From Deltaproteobacteria bacterium IMCC39524 (GTDB taxonomy: Bacteria; Desulfobacterota; Desulfuromonadia; Desulfuromonadales; BM103): 64,000 nucleotides of DNA. Numbering within the stretch: position 1 is the first letter of the stretch; every line of letters starts with the position of its first letter. The notes below the pieces were generated by a model. It saw nothing but the letters and a program-made list of their open reading frames with translations. It was not told the DNA's origin and made no database searches. The stretch covers positions 62,001-126,000 of the forward strand of contig JARUHJ010000004.1 in assembly GCA_029667085.1 (NCBI GenBank), in the 5' to 3' direction. The position numbers were made by a program, and so were the translations under genes. Positions 43,843 through 53,950 of the stretch are shown here, piece after piece.

Positions 43843-46800
43843 AGCCGACAAGAAAAGAACGCTGGCAGCGCGGCCCACTGGCCTGGATGGTCTATAACCG
43901 GGTCACGCCCAACCTGCTGATGATTGCCTTGATAATGGGTGGGTTCTTTGTCTCTGGACAGATCAAGAAAGAGGTCTTTCCCGAGTTCGAACTCGATCGG
44001 GTTACGGTCAGCGTCGCCTACCCGGGGGCCAGCCCCGAAGAGGTTGAGCAGGGCATCGTGCTCGTAGTCGAGGAAGCCGTACGCGGCCTGGAAGGCATCA
44101 AGGAGCTGACCTCACGAGCCGGCGAAGGCAGCGGATCAGTGAGCATCGAGCTGCTGGCCGACATAAATCAACAGAAAGTCTACCAGGATATCAAGCAGGA
44201 GGTCGACCGCATCCGCAGCTTCCCTGATGATGCCGAGGAACCGCAGGTTTCGCTGGTGGCCCGCCGCCGCGAAGTGCTCAACATCCAACTGTACGGCAAC
44301 ACCACCGAAGCCGCTCTGCGTGAAACGGCAGAGCAGGTTCGCGACCGACTGCTCCAGGACCCTAAAATTACCCAGATCGACCTCTCAGGTGCACGCGACC
44401 TGGAGATCCATGTTGATGTCCCGCAAGAAAAACTCCGCGCCTACAAGCTCACCCTCGACGACATAGCACGCACCATCGACGCCGCCTCGACGGATATTCC
44501 AGGCGGAGCGGTCGAAACCGACGGCGGCGACATTCTGCTCCGCGTAACAGATCGCCGGGACTGGGCCAACGAGTTCGCCCGCATCCCGATCATCAGTGCC
44601 TCTGACGGTACGGTCGTTCGGCTTGAAGATATCGCGACAGTCCGTGAGGCCTTTGAAGACAGCAACCGGTTCGCCACTTATAACGGTCAGCGCAGCATAG
44701 GACTCGATGTCTACCGGGTTGGAGATCAGACCCCGGTCGGTGTTTCGCGGGCGGTTCGTAACGCCATGACCGAAATTGAAGCCGACATTACAGAGGGTAT
44801 CGACTGGGACATCAACCGGGACCGCTCGGAGATTTACGAACAACGACTTAACCTGTTGTTGAAAAATGCCGGCATCGGCCTCTGCCTGGTCCTGCTGCTG
44901 CTCGGCCTGTTTCTCGAGTTCAAACTCGCCTTCTGGGTGACCATGGGGATCCCTATCTCCTTCCTCGGCGGCCTGCTGTTTTTACCCGCATTGGGTGTTT
45001 CGATCAATATCGTCTCCATGTTCGCCTTTATCGTCGCTCTGGGGATCGTGGTCGACGACGCAATCGTGGCCGGCGAGAACATCTACGAATACCGTCAACG
45101 CGGCCATGGCATGATCAAGGCTGCGATTCTCGGTGCCCGTACAGTTGCGATACCTATCACCTTCGCCATTCTCACCAACATCGTGGCCTTCATGCCACTC
45201 TATTTTGTACCTGGAGTCATGGGCAAAATCTGGAAGGCGATTCCCGTGGTGGTCATCACCGTCTTTGCCATCTCATTGGTCGAGGCTCTCTTTATTCTGC
45301 CGGCTCACCTCGCCCATACCCGAAGCACCCCGGCCAGCAAGCTGACCGCGCGCCTGCACGAGTGGCAGCAGAACTTCAGCGCAAAGGTCTCGCACTTCAT
45401 CGATAGTCGTTATCGCCCGCTGCTGAAGTTAAGCATCCGCTGGCGCGGCCTGACAGTTGCCATCGCTATGGCCGTATTGATGATCATTCTCAGCTATGTC
45501 ATGAGTGGTCGTATCGGCATGATTCTAATGCCTCGGGTCGAATCGGATCGCGCTGTGGTCACCGCTGTTCTTCCGGCAGGGAGTACCCTCTCTGCCGCTG
45601 AGATGGTTCAGAAGCGACTGGTTAACGGCATTGAAAGAGTGGCGGCTGAAAATGGTGGCGACAAACTCCTGCAGGGTGTCTATGCAGAGGTCAATGAGTC
45701 AGAAGTCGGCGTAACAGCCTATCTGACCCCCCCTAAAGTGCGCCCACTTAACACAGGAACCGTGACTAACCTCTGGCGCGAAGAGGTCGGTCCGATTATC
45801 GGTCTGGAGTCGTTACGCTATGAATCTGATCGTGGCGGTCCCGGAGGAGGAGCAGCTCTCACCGTTGAACTTTCGCATCGTGACACCGATGTGCTTGACC
45901 GGGCCAGTGCTACCCTGGCGGAGCGTTTGGCCGAGTTCCCTAACGTCAAGGATATCGATGACGGCTTCACTCCGGGAAAAGAGCAACTCGACTTCCGCAT
46001 CTCACCGAGGGGAGAAAGTCTGGGGCTGACCTCGCGTGACATCGCCCGCCAGGTACGCAATGCTTTCTCGGGCACCACGGCCCTGCGCCAGCAGCGCGGC
46101 CGCAACGAAGTCACGGTACGCGTACGTCTCCCAGAGAGCGAAAGAAGCAGTGAATTCAATATTGAGAATCTGATGATGAAAACGCCTGCGGGCACCTTCG
46201 TTCCCCTTTTTGAGGTCGCCGAGGTGAGCCGTGGCCGTGCCTATACGACCATTAACCGCCGCGAGGCCCGGCGCACGGTCAGTGTCTCCGCGGGCGTCGA
46301 ACCGATCAGTGAGACTGGTCAGATTCTGGCCACATTGAACAGCCAGATACTGCCTGAACTGGCCCAGGACTTCCCCGGCTTGACCTACGGCTATCAGGGT
46401 CGCCAGGCCCGCATGAAAGAGAGCACCGGTGGCTTGGCCAACGGCTTTATCATGGCGATGATCGCTATCTACTTTCTTTTGGCAATCCCTTTCCGCAGCT
46501 ACAGCCAGCCGATGGTCGTCATGCTGGCGATTCCCTTCGGTGTGGTCGGTGCCGTTCTCGGCCATCTGATAATGGGTTACAGCCTCAGCCTGATGAGCAT
46601 GATGGGCATCGTCGCCCTCTCCGGCGTGGTGGTCAACGATTCCCTGGTGCTAATCGACTACGCCAACCGTCAGCGTCTCGAAGGAGCTTCTGCCTTTACC
46701 GCAGTCTGCGACGCCGGCGCCCGCCGTTTCCGACCGATCATCCTGACCACCCTGACCACCTTCGGTGGTTTGGCACCAATGATTTTCGAAACCTCCCGCC

Positions 46801-46964
46801 AGGCCAGGTTCCTGATCCCGATGGCTCTCTCCCTGGGCTTCGGCATCCTCTTTGCTACGGTCATCACCCTGTTGCTGGTGCCCAGTCTTTACTTGCTGGT
46901 AGATGATGTCCTGCAATGGTACAACAGAATTTTCGGGGTAGTGCCTGACGAGGAAGGATCATGA
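43839..46964 (+). CDS. RND family efflux permease
   Basis: 1041 residues, normal for AcrB-type pumps, with twelve predicted membrane helices in two halves. Landmarks: [26 protein letters not shown], helix 4 [19 protein letters not shown] with the proton-relay Asp pair, [24 protein letters not shown], and the second-half [17 protein letters not shown] and [17 protein letters not shown]. Exports hydrophobic compounds using the proton gradient; substrate not readable. Overlaps both neighbours by four bases. Confidence 0.95.
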   Translation: MKPTRKERWQRGPLAWMVYNRVTPNLLMIALIMGGFFVSGQIKKEVFPEFELDRVTVSVAYPGASPEEVEQGIVLVVEEAVRGLEGIKELTSRAGEGSGSVSIELLADINQQKVYQDIKQEVDRIRSFPDDAEEPQVSLVARRREVLNIQLYGNTTEAALRETAEQVRDRLLQDPKITQIDLSGARDLEIHVDVPQEKLRAYKLTLDDIARTIDAASTDIPGGAVETDGGDILLRVTDRRDWANEFARIPIISASDGTVVRLEDIATVREAFEDSNRFATYNGQRSIGLDVYRVGDQTPVGVSRAVRNAMTEIEADITEGIDWDINRDRSEIYEQRLNLLLKNAGIGLCLVLLLLGLFLEFKLAFWVTMGIPISFLGGLLFLPALGVSINIVSMFAFIVALGIVVDDAIVAGENIYEYRQRGHGMIKAAILGARTVAIPITFAILTNIVAFMPLYFVPGVMGKIWKAIPVVVITVFAISLVEALFILPAHLAHTRSTPASKLTARLHEWQQNFSAKVSHFIDSRYRPLLKLSIRWRGLTVAIAMAVLMIILSYVMSGRIGMILMPRVESDRAVVTAVLPAGSTLSAAEMVQKRLVNGIERVAAENGGDKLLQGVYAEVNESEVGVTAYLTPPKVRPLNTGTVTNLWREEVGPIIGLESLRYESDRGGPGGGAALTVELSHRDTDVLDRASATLAERLAEFPNVKDIDDGFTPGKEQLDFRISPRGESLGLTSRDIARQVRNAFSGTTALRQQRGRNEVTVRVRLPESERSSEFNIENLMMKTPAGTFVPLFEVAEVSRGRAYTTINRREARRTVSVSAGVEPISETGQILATLNSQILPELAQDFPGLTYGYQGRQARMKESTGGLANGFIMAMIAIYFLLAIPFRSYSQPMVVMLAIPFGVVGAVLGHLIMGYSLSLMSMMGIVALSGVVVNDSLVLIDYANRQRLEGASAFTAVCDAGARRFRPIILTTLTTFGGLAPMIFETSRQARFLIPMALSLGFGILFATVITLLLVPSLYLLVDDVLQWYNRIFGVVPDEEGS

Positions 46965-47875
46965 GCGACCCAAACTGGGCTTTGTCCCGAAAGCGGCAAA
47001 GACTCACCGAAAGGGCGCAGATCATTCAAAGCATCCGCAGCTTTTTCATCGATCGCGGCTACCTCGAGGTGGAGACCCCACACCGAATCCCGGCGAACGC
47101 CCCCGAGCCTCACATCGATGCGGTCGCCAGCGGCGCCTGCGCCTTACACACCTCTCCTGAACTGGCGATGAAACGCATGCTGGCTGCGGGGTACGAGCAG
47201 CTGTTCCAGATCTGCCGGGTCTGGCGAAATGGTGAACGCGGTCAGTTTCACCTGCCGGAGTTCACCCTGCTCGAATGGTATCGGGTTGGAATCGACTACA
47301 ACGCGCTGATGAACGAATGTATGGAACTGCTTTTTGTTCTGCTCCCGGGAGGCAAGCTTGACCGGGGGGGACGAACGATCGACCTGACCATGCCGTGGCA
47401 GAAGCTGACAGTTACAGAGGCCTTTACCCGATATGCGTCAATGGATCTGAACCAGGCCCTGGCCTCAGATTGTTTCGAGGAGATCCTGACCAGTGAGGTT
47501 GAACCGCATCTGGGCAAAGAGAAACCGACATTTCTGACCGAGTATCCAAGCAGCCTCGCGGCCCTGGCCCGCAGTAAACCCGGAGAGCCGCAGGTCGCTG
47601 AACGTTTTGAGCTTTACATCGACGGCCTCGAACTGGCGAATGCTTTTTCGGAGTTGACCGATGCGGAGGAACAACGCCGCCGTTTTGAAAAGGACGAAGA
47701 GTTGCGGCGCACCGCGGGTAAGACACCCTATCCTCTCCCTGAAAAATTCCTCGCCGAACTGGAAAACATACCTGAAGCGGCCGGAATTGCCCTCGGCCTT
47801 GATCGCCTGATCATGCTGATCACAGAGGCAGAAAAGATTGACGATGTCGTTGCTTTTGGTCCTGATGATTTGTGA
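46961..47875 (+). CDS. epmA: EF-P beta-lysylation ligase EpmA (PoxA/GenX)
   Basis: 304 residues, a class II lysyl-tRNA-synthetase-like core without anticodon-binding domain. Motif 1-like FFIDRGYLEVETPHRIP, LHTSPELAMKRML, motif 2 FQICRVWRNGERGQFHLPEFTLLEWYR and motif 3 AAGIALGLDRLIML. It ligates (R)-beta-lysine to EF-P Lys32. Unexpectedly it is the last gene of the RND operon (4-base overlap), not next to efp. Confidence 0.93.
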   Translation: MSDPNWALSRKRQRLTERAQIIQSIRSFFIDRGYLEVETPHRIPANAPEPHIDAVASGACALHTSPELAMKRMLAAGYEQLFQICRVWRNGERGQFHLPEFTLLEWYRVGIDYNALMNECMELLFVLLPGGKLDRGGRTIDLTMPWQKLTVTEAFTRYASMDLNQALASDCFEEILTSEVEPHLGKEKPTFLTEYPSSLAALARSKPGEPQVAERFELYIDGLELANAFSELTDAEEQRRRFEKDEELRRTAGKTPYPLPEKFLAELENIPEAAGIALGLDRLIMLITEAEKIDDVVAFGPDDL

Positions 47876-48027
47876 TCAACGCAATCATAAAATCGAGCGA
47901 TAAATTTTCAAGCAATGAGTTTGAACGTTAAAATTATTAGTTCAGAGGAAAAGTCTCTTGTTTTCCCCCCTGCCGACAGGCTATAAAAAAGGCAGGGACA
48001 TCCACTTGACAGAAACCTTGACTGACT

Positions 48028-48801
48028 ATGCATTTTCATTCTGAAACAGCTGTTTTTAATGCCTGCCGAACCCTCTTCGGAAAAGAGGTCAACCTGTCTC
48101 GTGATTTTCTCAACTACCTGCAGCCAAGCGGTGCAAAAACCGCCTTCCGCAGTCAGGCCAAAGCTCATCATCCCGACGCTCACGCGAGTTCCTCAAAGAA
48201 TATCCGCAACCAGCAGACCGAACGCTTCCGGGAAATCCGTCAAGCTTACGACCTGATTATCGAGTTTCTTGAGAATCGTCATCTCAGCCGCAAAACCGCC
48301 TCTGCGAAAAGACCTGCGCACACAGCACCCCATTGGGGCAACACGACGACCCGGAAGCGCGAGCAGCAGAAACCTCACGCCAGACCCTCGAAGATACCAT
48401 CGATTCCCCTCGAGTTCGGCATGTACAGCTACTACCAGGGGAAAGTTTCCTATCAGCAACTGATCGAAGCCCTGGTCTGGCAACGGCGACAAAGACCAAC
48501 GCTCGGCGCCCTCGCCGAGAAGTGGGGTTGGCTCTCAGATGCCAAGGTAAGCCAAATTCTCCAGCACCGTGGCCAAGCCGCCCGCTTCGGCAAAAAAGCA
48601 GTCGAACTCGGCTATCTCAAACCACACCAGGTTGACGCACTGTTGAAATATCAGCGTTCATTACAAACGAGACTCGGTCACTATTTTATTGAGAAGGGGC
48701 TGCTCACAGAAGAAGACGCTGACCAGATTTCGACGAATCTCAAGAATCACAATAACCAGCTCAAGCAGCGCACCAGGAATCGCGCCAACAGCCGCCTGTG
48801 A
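48028..48801 (+). CDS. J-domain protein with C-terminal repeat domain
   Basis: 257 residues. Residues about 10-75 form a J-domain: AFRSQAKAHHPDAHASS contains the H-P-D motif, followed by RFREIRQAYDLIIEFL. The middle (80-130) is low-complexity and basic. The C-terminal part has two similar segments (GKVSYQQLIEALVWQRRQRPTLGALAEKWGWL and LGYLKPHQVDALLKYQRSLQTRLGHYFIEKGLL), resembling the N-terminal repeats of type II secretion ATPases. It probably recruits DnaK to an unknown client. Convergent with epmB with four bases between stops. Confidence 0.82.
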   Translation: MHFHSETAVFNACRTLFGKEVNLSRDFLNYLQPSGAKTAFRSQAKAHHPDAHASSSKNIRNQQTERFREIRQAYDLIIEFLENRHLSRKTASAKRPAHTAPHWGNTTTRKREQQKPHARPSKIPSIPLEFGMYSYYQGKVSYQQLIEALVWQRRQRPTLGALAEKWGWLSDAKVSQILQHRGQAARFGKKAVELGYLKPHQVDALLKYQRSLQTRLGHYFIEKGLLTEEDADQISTNLKNHNNQLKQRTRNRANSRL

Positions 48802-48805
48802 TCTC

Positions 48806-49852
48806 TTAAATAAGCTGACGGCGGCGATTGGGTAGTTCGACAACACCGTCAGCAGTTCTCACCTTAAGCACTTCCCCGACTTGCAGAAGATTTTCAGGCA
48901 ACAACGGCACCTTGCCCTGGCCACCGGGCGGGTCAACAACATATTGCGGGATCCCCAATCCGGAGAACTGGCCGCGCATCGCTGCGATGATCTCAAGGCC
49001 ACGCTCTACAGGCACCCTGAAATGTGCTGTACCCCGGGCCTGGTCAAGGTGATGCAGGTAGTAGGGACGCACCCGCATCTTCAATAGCTTGCGACAGAGA
49101 TCGATCATCACGGCAGGACCGTCATTGACACCACCGAGCAGAACCGTCTGATTTCCCAGTGGAATCCCGGCATCAGCCAGGCGTGTGCACGCCTCGATAC
49201 TGGCAGAGACGATTTCGCGCGGATGATTGAAATGCGTGTTGAGATAGAGGGGCTGAAAACGGGCCAGTAGGCCACAGAGCTCCGGGGTGATGCGCGCCGG
49301 CAAGGTGACCGGCACCCGGCTGCCGACACGGATGATCTCCAGGTGAGGGATCGCATGTAATCGGGTCAGGATATCTTCGAGACGGTCGTCATCCAGAAGA
49401 AGCGGATCGCCGCCGGTCAGAATAACATCACGAATCCCTGGCGTTGCGACGATGTAGGCGATGCCGTCGGCAACCTGCTGCTGTGAAAAAGCCAGCGCAG
49501 AGGTGCCCACCCGATTTTTACGGGTACAGAAACGACAATAGCCGGCACACTGACCGAAAACCAGCAAAAGAGCCCGGTCCGGATAACGATGCACGACCGC
49601 CGGCACAGGAGAAAAAGACCGTTCATTCAGGGAATCTTCGGGGAGCTCGTCAACCGCCAGTTCAGAAAGATCAGGAACGCATTGCCTCCAGATCGGATCG
49701 CCCGGTTCTTCAATCAGGTCGAGGGTGTGGGGAGTAATCCGCAGAGGATAACGAGCGGCCACGGCACGCAGGGGTTCGGGATCGATGCCGAAGCGTTCTG
49801 CCAACTGTTCCGGTGTGGTGAGGCTATCGGCTAGTTGTTTTTTCCAAGGCAT
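48806..49852 (-). CDS. epmB: EF-P (R)-beta-lysine-forming aminomutase EpmB
   Basis: 348 residues, KamA-family radical SAM and PLP enzyme. The cluster motif is Cys102-x3-Cys106-x2-Cys109 (CAGYCRFC) followed by TRKNRVG; DVILTGGDPLLLDDDRL and HFNHPREI follow; the PLP Lys lies in GGQGKVPLLPEN near the C-terminus. EpmB converts lysine to beta-lysine for EF-P modification. Length fits EpmB rather than the 400+ residue catabolic lysine 2,3-aminomutase, and epmA and efp are nearby. Confidence 0.92.
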   Translation of the reverse strand: MPWKKQLADSLTTPEQLAERFGIDPEPLRAVAARYPLRITPHTLDLIEEPGDPIWRQCVPDLSELAVDELPEDSLNERSFSPVPAVVHRYPDRALLLVFGQCAGYCRFCTRKNRVGTSALAFSQQQVADGIAYIVATPGIRDVILTGGDPLLLDDDRLEDILTRLHAIPHLEIIRVGSRVPVTLPARITPELCGLLARFQPLYLNTHFNHPREIVSASIEACTRLADAGIPLGNQTVLLGGVNDGPAVMIDLCRKLLKMRVRPYYLHHLDQARGTAHFRVPVERGLEIIAAMRGQFSGLGIPQYVVDPPGGQGKVPLLPENLLQVGEVLKVRTADGVVELPNRRRQLI

Positions 49853-49857
49853 AGGTT

Positions 49858-49912
49858 CTAGTTGTCAGTTGTCAGTTGTCAGTTGTCGGGTGTCAGTTGT
49901 CGGGTGTCGGGG
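49858..49912. repeat. Short tandem repeat upstream of epmB
   Basis: About seven near-identical units of AGTTGTC/GGGTGTC in a row. Low-complexity; no function evident. Confidence 0.7.
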
Positions 49913-49936
49913 TCATCTTCAAGCTTGATTGTCTGA

Positions 49937-50377
49937 TTACTGATCACTGATTACTGGTTTTCGGCTACGCAGCCACCAAACCAGAACAACCAGAATCATC
50001 AAGCCGACATCTCGCAACAGCGCAGCAGCAGCCGAAACATCCTGCCCACCGCCCGGGTCAAAACAACCGCAGTCAATATCCAGACCACGCAGCAGAACTG
50101 ACAGGAGAGCAAGCATGAAGACCAGATTCATGCCGCCCACAGCCACAAGAGCCGGTCGCACCCGGGAATTAAGCAGCAACAGGAGCCCGGCCAAAAACTC
50201 CACGTAAGGCAGAGTGGCTGCAACCAGGTAGTTCATGGCGTAAGGGAGAATCTGGTAGGCCGCTACATGTCCGGCAAAAGTGACCACGTCCTGCATTTTC
50301 ACGGCGCCGGCATAAACAAAGGTCAACGCCAAAGCAAGCCGAGAGAGGTGGTAGAGAATGATTTGCGCGCGTTTCAT
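49937..50377 (-). CDS. DoxX/MauE-like membrane protein
   Basis: 146 residues with four membrane segments (about 8-25, 45-65, 75-95, 115-135). The motif DIDCGCFDPGGG in the loop before the last segment matches the CGCF motif of MauE-type and vitamin-K-reductase-related DoxX proteins. These proteins work with thiol-disulfide partners. The rhodanese gene overlaps it by four bases, which supports a role in periplasmic sulfur or disulfide chemistry. Confidence 0.82.
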   Translation of the reverse strand: MKRAQIILYHLSRLALALTFVYAGAVKMQDVVTFAGHVAAYQILPYAMNYLVAATLPYVEFLAGLLLLLNSRVRPALVAVGGMNLVFMLALLSVLLRGLDIDCGCFDPGGGQDVSAAAALLRDVGLMILVVLVWWLRSRKPVISDQ

Positions 50378-50871
50378 TGGCTTTCCCCCGCAATGGGAAG
50401 GCCAGCGTCACGCCATTCCGGAAAGCCACCTTCAAAAACCCGAACATCGAGGTAGCCGGAATTTATCAAGGTCATGCCCAGGTCAAAAGAGTCAGGGCAG
50501 CCGAAGCCACTGCAGTAGGTGATGATAACCCGATTTCTTGCAACCCTTCCAAGGAACTCAGGCAGTTCAGCATCGATCTCGACCATCGGCAGCGAGACGG
50601 CACCTTCGATATGTTCTAATGCGTAGAGTTCGGGGCTTCGAGCATCAACGATCAAGCCTCCTGAAGCCATGACCTGCTGGACTTCATCGATCAAGACAGG
50701 CATCGGTAACGCGGCAGGTGAGTTGACCTCTTCAATCGTGCTCTGCGGTGAGACAAGGCGACCACTGAAGGCGTCCATCACCAGCTGATGATTCAGGGTC
50801 AGACCGAACAGGGCGGCAAAAGCAATCAGAACACAGGCTTCAAGAGCTATGCGTTTCAAATCTCTGAGCAT
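50374..50871 (-). CDS. Membrane-anchored rhodanese-like protein
   Basis: 165 residues. N-terminal anchor ALEACVLIAFAALFGLTL, then a rhodanese domain: GLIVDARSPELYALEHIEGAVSLPM and active-site loop ITYCSGFGCPDSFDL with Cys in CSGFGC. Ends EGGFPEWRDAGLPIAG, the usual rhodanese C-terminus. Acts on persulfide or disulfide groups on the periplasmic side; substrate unknown. Directly follows slyX. Confidence 0.9.
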   Translation of the reverse strand: MLRDLKRIALEACVLIAFAALFGLTLNHQLVMDAFSGRLVSPQSTIEEVNSPAALPMPVLIDEVQQVMASGGLIVDARSPELYALEHIEGAVSLPMVEIDAELPEFLGRVARNRVIITYCSGFGCPDSFDLGMTLINSGYLDVRVFEGGFPEWRDAGLPIAGESQ

Positions 50872-51063
50872 TTATTCGTCCGGAGACTCTGTGAGCTCAG
50901 GCCCCATAGTGCCGAGCATTTCGTGCATGGCCCCGACCTTTCGTTCAAGACGATCAATCCGGGCATGGGCTGAGGTCAATTCCGTATTCAGCTCTTCCAC
51001 CATGAGGTTCTGGTGAGCGTAACGAATTTCCAGCTCAATAATGCGCTCTTTCAGTTCTTCCAT
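50872..51063 (-). CDS. slyX: SlyX family small coiled-coil protein
   Basis: 63 residues from ATG at 51063 (AAAGGAGGTCTTT upstream). Heptad pattern ELKERIIELEIRYAHQNLMVEELN followed by ARIDRLERKV, as in SlyX. Function not established. Its stop abuts the rhodanese start. Confidence 0.82.
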   Translation of the reverse strand: MEELKERIIELEIRYAHQNLMVEELNTELTSAHARIDRLERKVGAMHEMLGTMGPELTESPDE

Positions 51064-51206
51064 AAAGACCTCCTTTAAACGCGCACATGCTATCAGAAGA
51101 ACCACCGCTGCGCAATCGACTCAATGGGACTGAAATGATTGCAAACTTTCATAAAATTGATATCATTACCGAGATTGTCAACTTTCCCTTTTTAAGATGA
51201 GACCTC

Positions 51207-52325
51207 ATGACTAAAGACAAGTTTGTAAAGCAACAGTTCGCCCCTGTGGTTCTCATGCTACTGGCGTGCGGCGTTTTTCTCTGTTCATTGTCACTGGGCA
51301 GCCCGGCAACAGCAGCCGAAGAACAGCAACAGCACAGCGAGCCGGCCGCGATGACCCACGATCAAGATGCTGGCATGAACCATGATAAACATGCTGAAAT
51401 GAATCATGCCAAGCCCAGTGAAATGGCGCATGATCAACACGCCGGGATGAACCACGACAAGTCGGACGAGATGGCCAATGACAAGTCCGGCAAGAAGGCT
51501 CCGACCAGGCCCAGCGAGATGAATCACGATCAGCATGCAGGAATGGAACATGACGGCCAGGGCGAAACAGCTGCAGAGACTGCCGTCCATGTTCATCCCG
51601 TGCAGACAGAAACCGATGAGAGCAAAGTCGGGCTTGATGAAAAGCTCGGCGCCATCCTCCCCCTCGATCTGGTCTTTACTGACGAGCAGGGCAACCCTGT
51701 CAGCCTCGCTGAGCTGGTGAACAAACCGACCGTAATCGCGCCGGTCTACTATCGATGCCCCAATGTCTGCCATTTCCTGCAAGGGGATCTGGCACGTGTC
51801 CTGCCCGGGCTCAAGCTCAAGGGCGGCGAAGATTACCAGGTTATCTCCGTCAGCTTTGACGACACGGAGAAACCGGAACTGGCACAACGCAGCCGAGATA
51901 CCTACTACGCGGCCATGAAACACCAGTACCCGGACAAGGCCTGGCGTTTCCTGACCGGCGACAAGGAGACGATTCTTCAGCTAACCGATGCTGCAGGCTA
52001 TCGTTTTCAAAAAGTCGGCACAGAGTTTCTGCACCCTGTGGTGTTCTTCGTCGTCTCACCAGAGGGCAAGATCGTGCGTTACCTGCACGGCACCCACGTT
52101 CTCCCCAAAGATCTGACCCTGGCCCTTTACGAAGCAAAAACAGGGCACGTTGGCACCACAATTCGTAAAATGGTACAGTACTGCTTCAGCTTTGATCCGG
52201 AGCAGAAAACATATGTTTTCAACATCCTGCGTGTTTCAGCTACGGCTATTTTAACAACCCTGGCAATCTTCGCTGCCTTCCTGGTGTTCGGCGGCAAGAA
52301 GGGCAAGAAGGATAAGAATTTATGA
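51207..52325 (+). CDS. SCO1/SenC copper chaperone with Met/His-rich repeat region
   Basis: 372 residues. N-terminal signal/anchor FAPVVLMLLACGVFLCSLSLGS, then about 70 residues of Met-Asn-His-Asp-type repeats (M-x-H-D-x-H-A, five to eight units) that look like a copper-binding sponge. The SCO domain follows with PVYYRCPNVCHFL (C-x3-C copper site) and the distal His in FLHPVVFFV. A C-terminal membrane helix and Lys-rich tail end the protein. SCO delivers copper to CuA of the oxidase. Overlaps ctaD by four bases. Confidence 0.92.
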   Translation: MTKDKFVKQQFAPVVLMLLACGVFLCSLSLGSPATAAEEQQQHSEPAAMTHDQDAGMNHDKHAEMNHAKPSEMAHDQHAGMNHDKSDEMANDKSGKKAPTRPSEMNHDQHAGMEHDGQGETAAETAVHVHPVQTETDESKVGLDEKLGAILPLDLVFTDEQGNPVSLAELVNKPTVIAPVYYRCPNVCHFLQGDLARVLPGLKLKGGEDYQVISVSFDDTEKPELAQRSRDTYYAAMKHQYPDKAWRFLTGDKETILQLTDAAGYRFQKVGTEFLHPVVFFVVSPEGKIVRYLHGTHVLPKDLTLALYEAKTGHVGTTIRKMVQYCFSFDPEQKTYVFNILRVSATAILTTLAIFAAFLVFGGKKGKKDKNL

Positions 52326-53950
52326 GTGATGTAACGACTACGGCAACCAGCGAGCGCGGCTTTTTCGATGAAGGCCAGTACCCGGGGATCTTTGCCTGGC
52401 TCCTCTCCACGGACCATAAGCGTATCGGCCTGCTTTACTTCTGGTGCATCATCTTCTTCTTTTGTGTTGGTGCGATCCTCGGCCTGCTGATTCGTCTGGA
52501 ACTTTTTGCCCCGGGTGAAACAATCATGGGCGCTCAAACCTACAACGCCGTCTTTACTCTGCACGGCGTTATCATGATTTTTCTCTTTATCATTCCTGGC
52601 ATACCGGCGGCCTTTGGCAACCTGATCATGCCGATCCAGATTGGCGCCCGTGATGTGGCCTTTCCGAAACTCAACCTCTTCTCCTGGTATCTTTACATCA
52701 CAGGCGCTATGCTTGCGGTGACCTCACTCTTTACCGGCGGCGGGCCACCGGACACCGGCTGGACCTTCTACGTACCCTTCTCGGCCCAGACCAGCACCAA
52801 CGTTTCCTTAGCTGCCGTGGCGGTCTTTATTCTCGGTTTCTCGTCGATACTCACCGGCCTTAACTTCGTCACCACGGTTCACCGCTTGCGGACCGAGGGC
52901 ATGACCTGGATGCGCATCCCGCTTTTCACCTGGTCACTCTACGCCACCGCCTGGATCCAGATCCTCGCCACGCCGGTCATCGGCATTACCGTTGCCCTGC
53001 TCTTTGCTGAACGGGTTATCGGCACCGGCCTCTTCGATCCGGCCCAGGGTGGAGATCCGATCATGTTCCAGCACCTGTTCTGGATCTACTCACATCCGGC
53101 GGTTTACATCATGATTCTTCCCGGCATGGGCGTGGTCTCCGATATTATCCCGGTTTTTTCCCGCAAGCCCTGCTTCGGCTACAAAGCCATCGTCGTTTCA
53201 AGCCTCGCCATCGCCTTTGCCGGTTCCCTGGTCTGGGCACACCACATGTACACCAGCGGCATGTCAGACATGGCTGTCCTGGTCTTCTCGTTTTTGACTT
53301 TCATCGTTGCCATTCCCTCGGCTATCAAGGTTTTCAACTGGCTGGCGACCCTCTATGAAGGCTCGATTCTGCTCGACCCGCCGCTCCTTTACGCGCTGTC
53401 ATTCATCCTGCTCTTTACCATCGGCGGCTTAACCGGTCTGGTTCTCGGCGCGGCAGCAGCAGATGTTCACGTGCACGACACATACTTCGTTGTTGGCCAC
53501 TTCCATTTCGTCATGTTCGGCGGTACCGGTATGGCCTTCTTCGCCGCCATGCACTATTGGCTTCCAAAGATCTACGGCCGCATGTACGACAAAACCATCG
53601 CAACCGTTGCCTGGGCTATCATGGTCATCGGCTTCCTGATTCTCTACATCTCGATGAAGATCGTCGGCATGCAGGGGATGCCGCGCCGCTACTACGACTA
53701 TGTCCCTGAATTTACCGGCCTGAATCAATTGGCAACCGTCGGCTCCTGGATTCTGGCTGTTGGGCTGGTGCTGATGTTCGCCAACATTTTTCGTGGCATT
53801 TTCAAAGGCGACCCTGTAGAAGCCAACCCCTGGGGCGGAGCCTCTCTCGAATGGCAGGTCCCCTCACCCCCGCCGATGGAGAATTTTGGCGAGGAGGATC
53901 CGGTGGTCACTCACGGCCCTTATGATTTCACGAAAGCGGGGATCCTATGA
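52322..53950 (+). CDS. ctaD: Cytochrome c oxidase subunit I
   Basis: 542 residues with twelve membrane segments. Heme a and heme a3/CuB ligands: His in TLHGVIMIF, HPAVYIMILPGMGVVSDII with the CuB His, WAHHMYTSGM with paired His, and VVGHFHFVMFGGT near the heme ligands. The Tyr of the cross-link H-P-x-x-Y is present (SHPAVYI). It catalyses O2 reduction and proton pumping (A-type haem-copper oxidase). ATG overlaps the sco stop. Confidence 0.97.
   Translation: MSDVTTTATSERGFFDEGQYPGIFAWLLSTDHKRIGLLYFWCIIFFFCVGAILGLLIRLELFAPGETIMGAQTYNAVFTLHGVIMIFLFIIPGIPAAFGNLIMPIQIGARDVAFPKLNLFSWYLYITGAMLAVTSLFTGGGPPDTGWTFYVPFSAQTSTNVSLAAVAVFILGFSSILTGLNFVTTVHRLRTEGMTWMRIPLFTWSLYATAWIQILATPVIGITVALLFAERVIGTGLFDPAQGGDPIMFQHLFWIYSHPAVYIMILPGMGVVSDIIPVFSRKPCFGYKAIVVSSLAIAFAGSLVWAHHMYTSGMSDMAVLVFSFLTFIVAIPSAIKVFNWLATLYEGSILLDPPLLYALSFILLFTIGGLTGLVLGAAAADVHVHDTYFVVGHFHFVMFGGTGMAFFAAMHYWLPKIYGRMYDKTIATVAWAIMVIGFLILYISMKIVGMQGMPRRYYDYVPEFTGLNQLATVGSWILAVGLVLMFANIFRGIFKGDPVEANPWGGASLEWQVPSPPPMENFGEEDPVVTHGPYDFTKAGIL

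Noticed and set aside
48806-49852. Catabolic lysine 2,3-aminomutase
   Set aside because: Length (348) and the presence of efp and epmA nearby fit EpmB; no lysine fermentation genes are close.
49858-49935. Operator array upstream of epmB
   Set aside because: The AGTTGTC/GGGTGTC units are low-complexity tandem repeats with no palindromic design.
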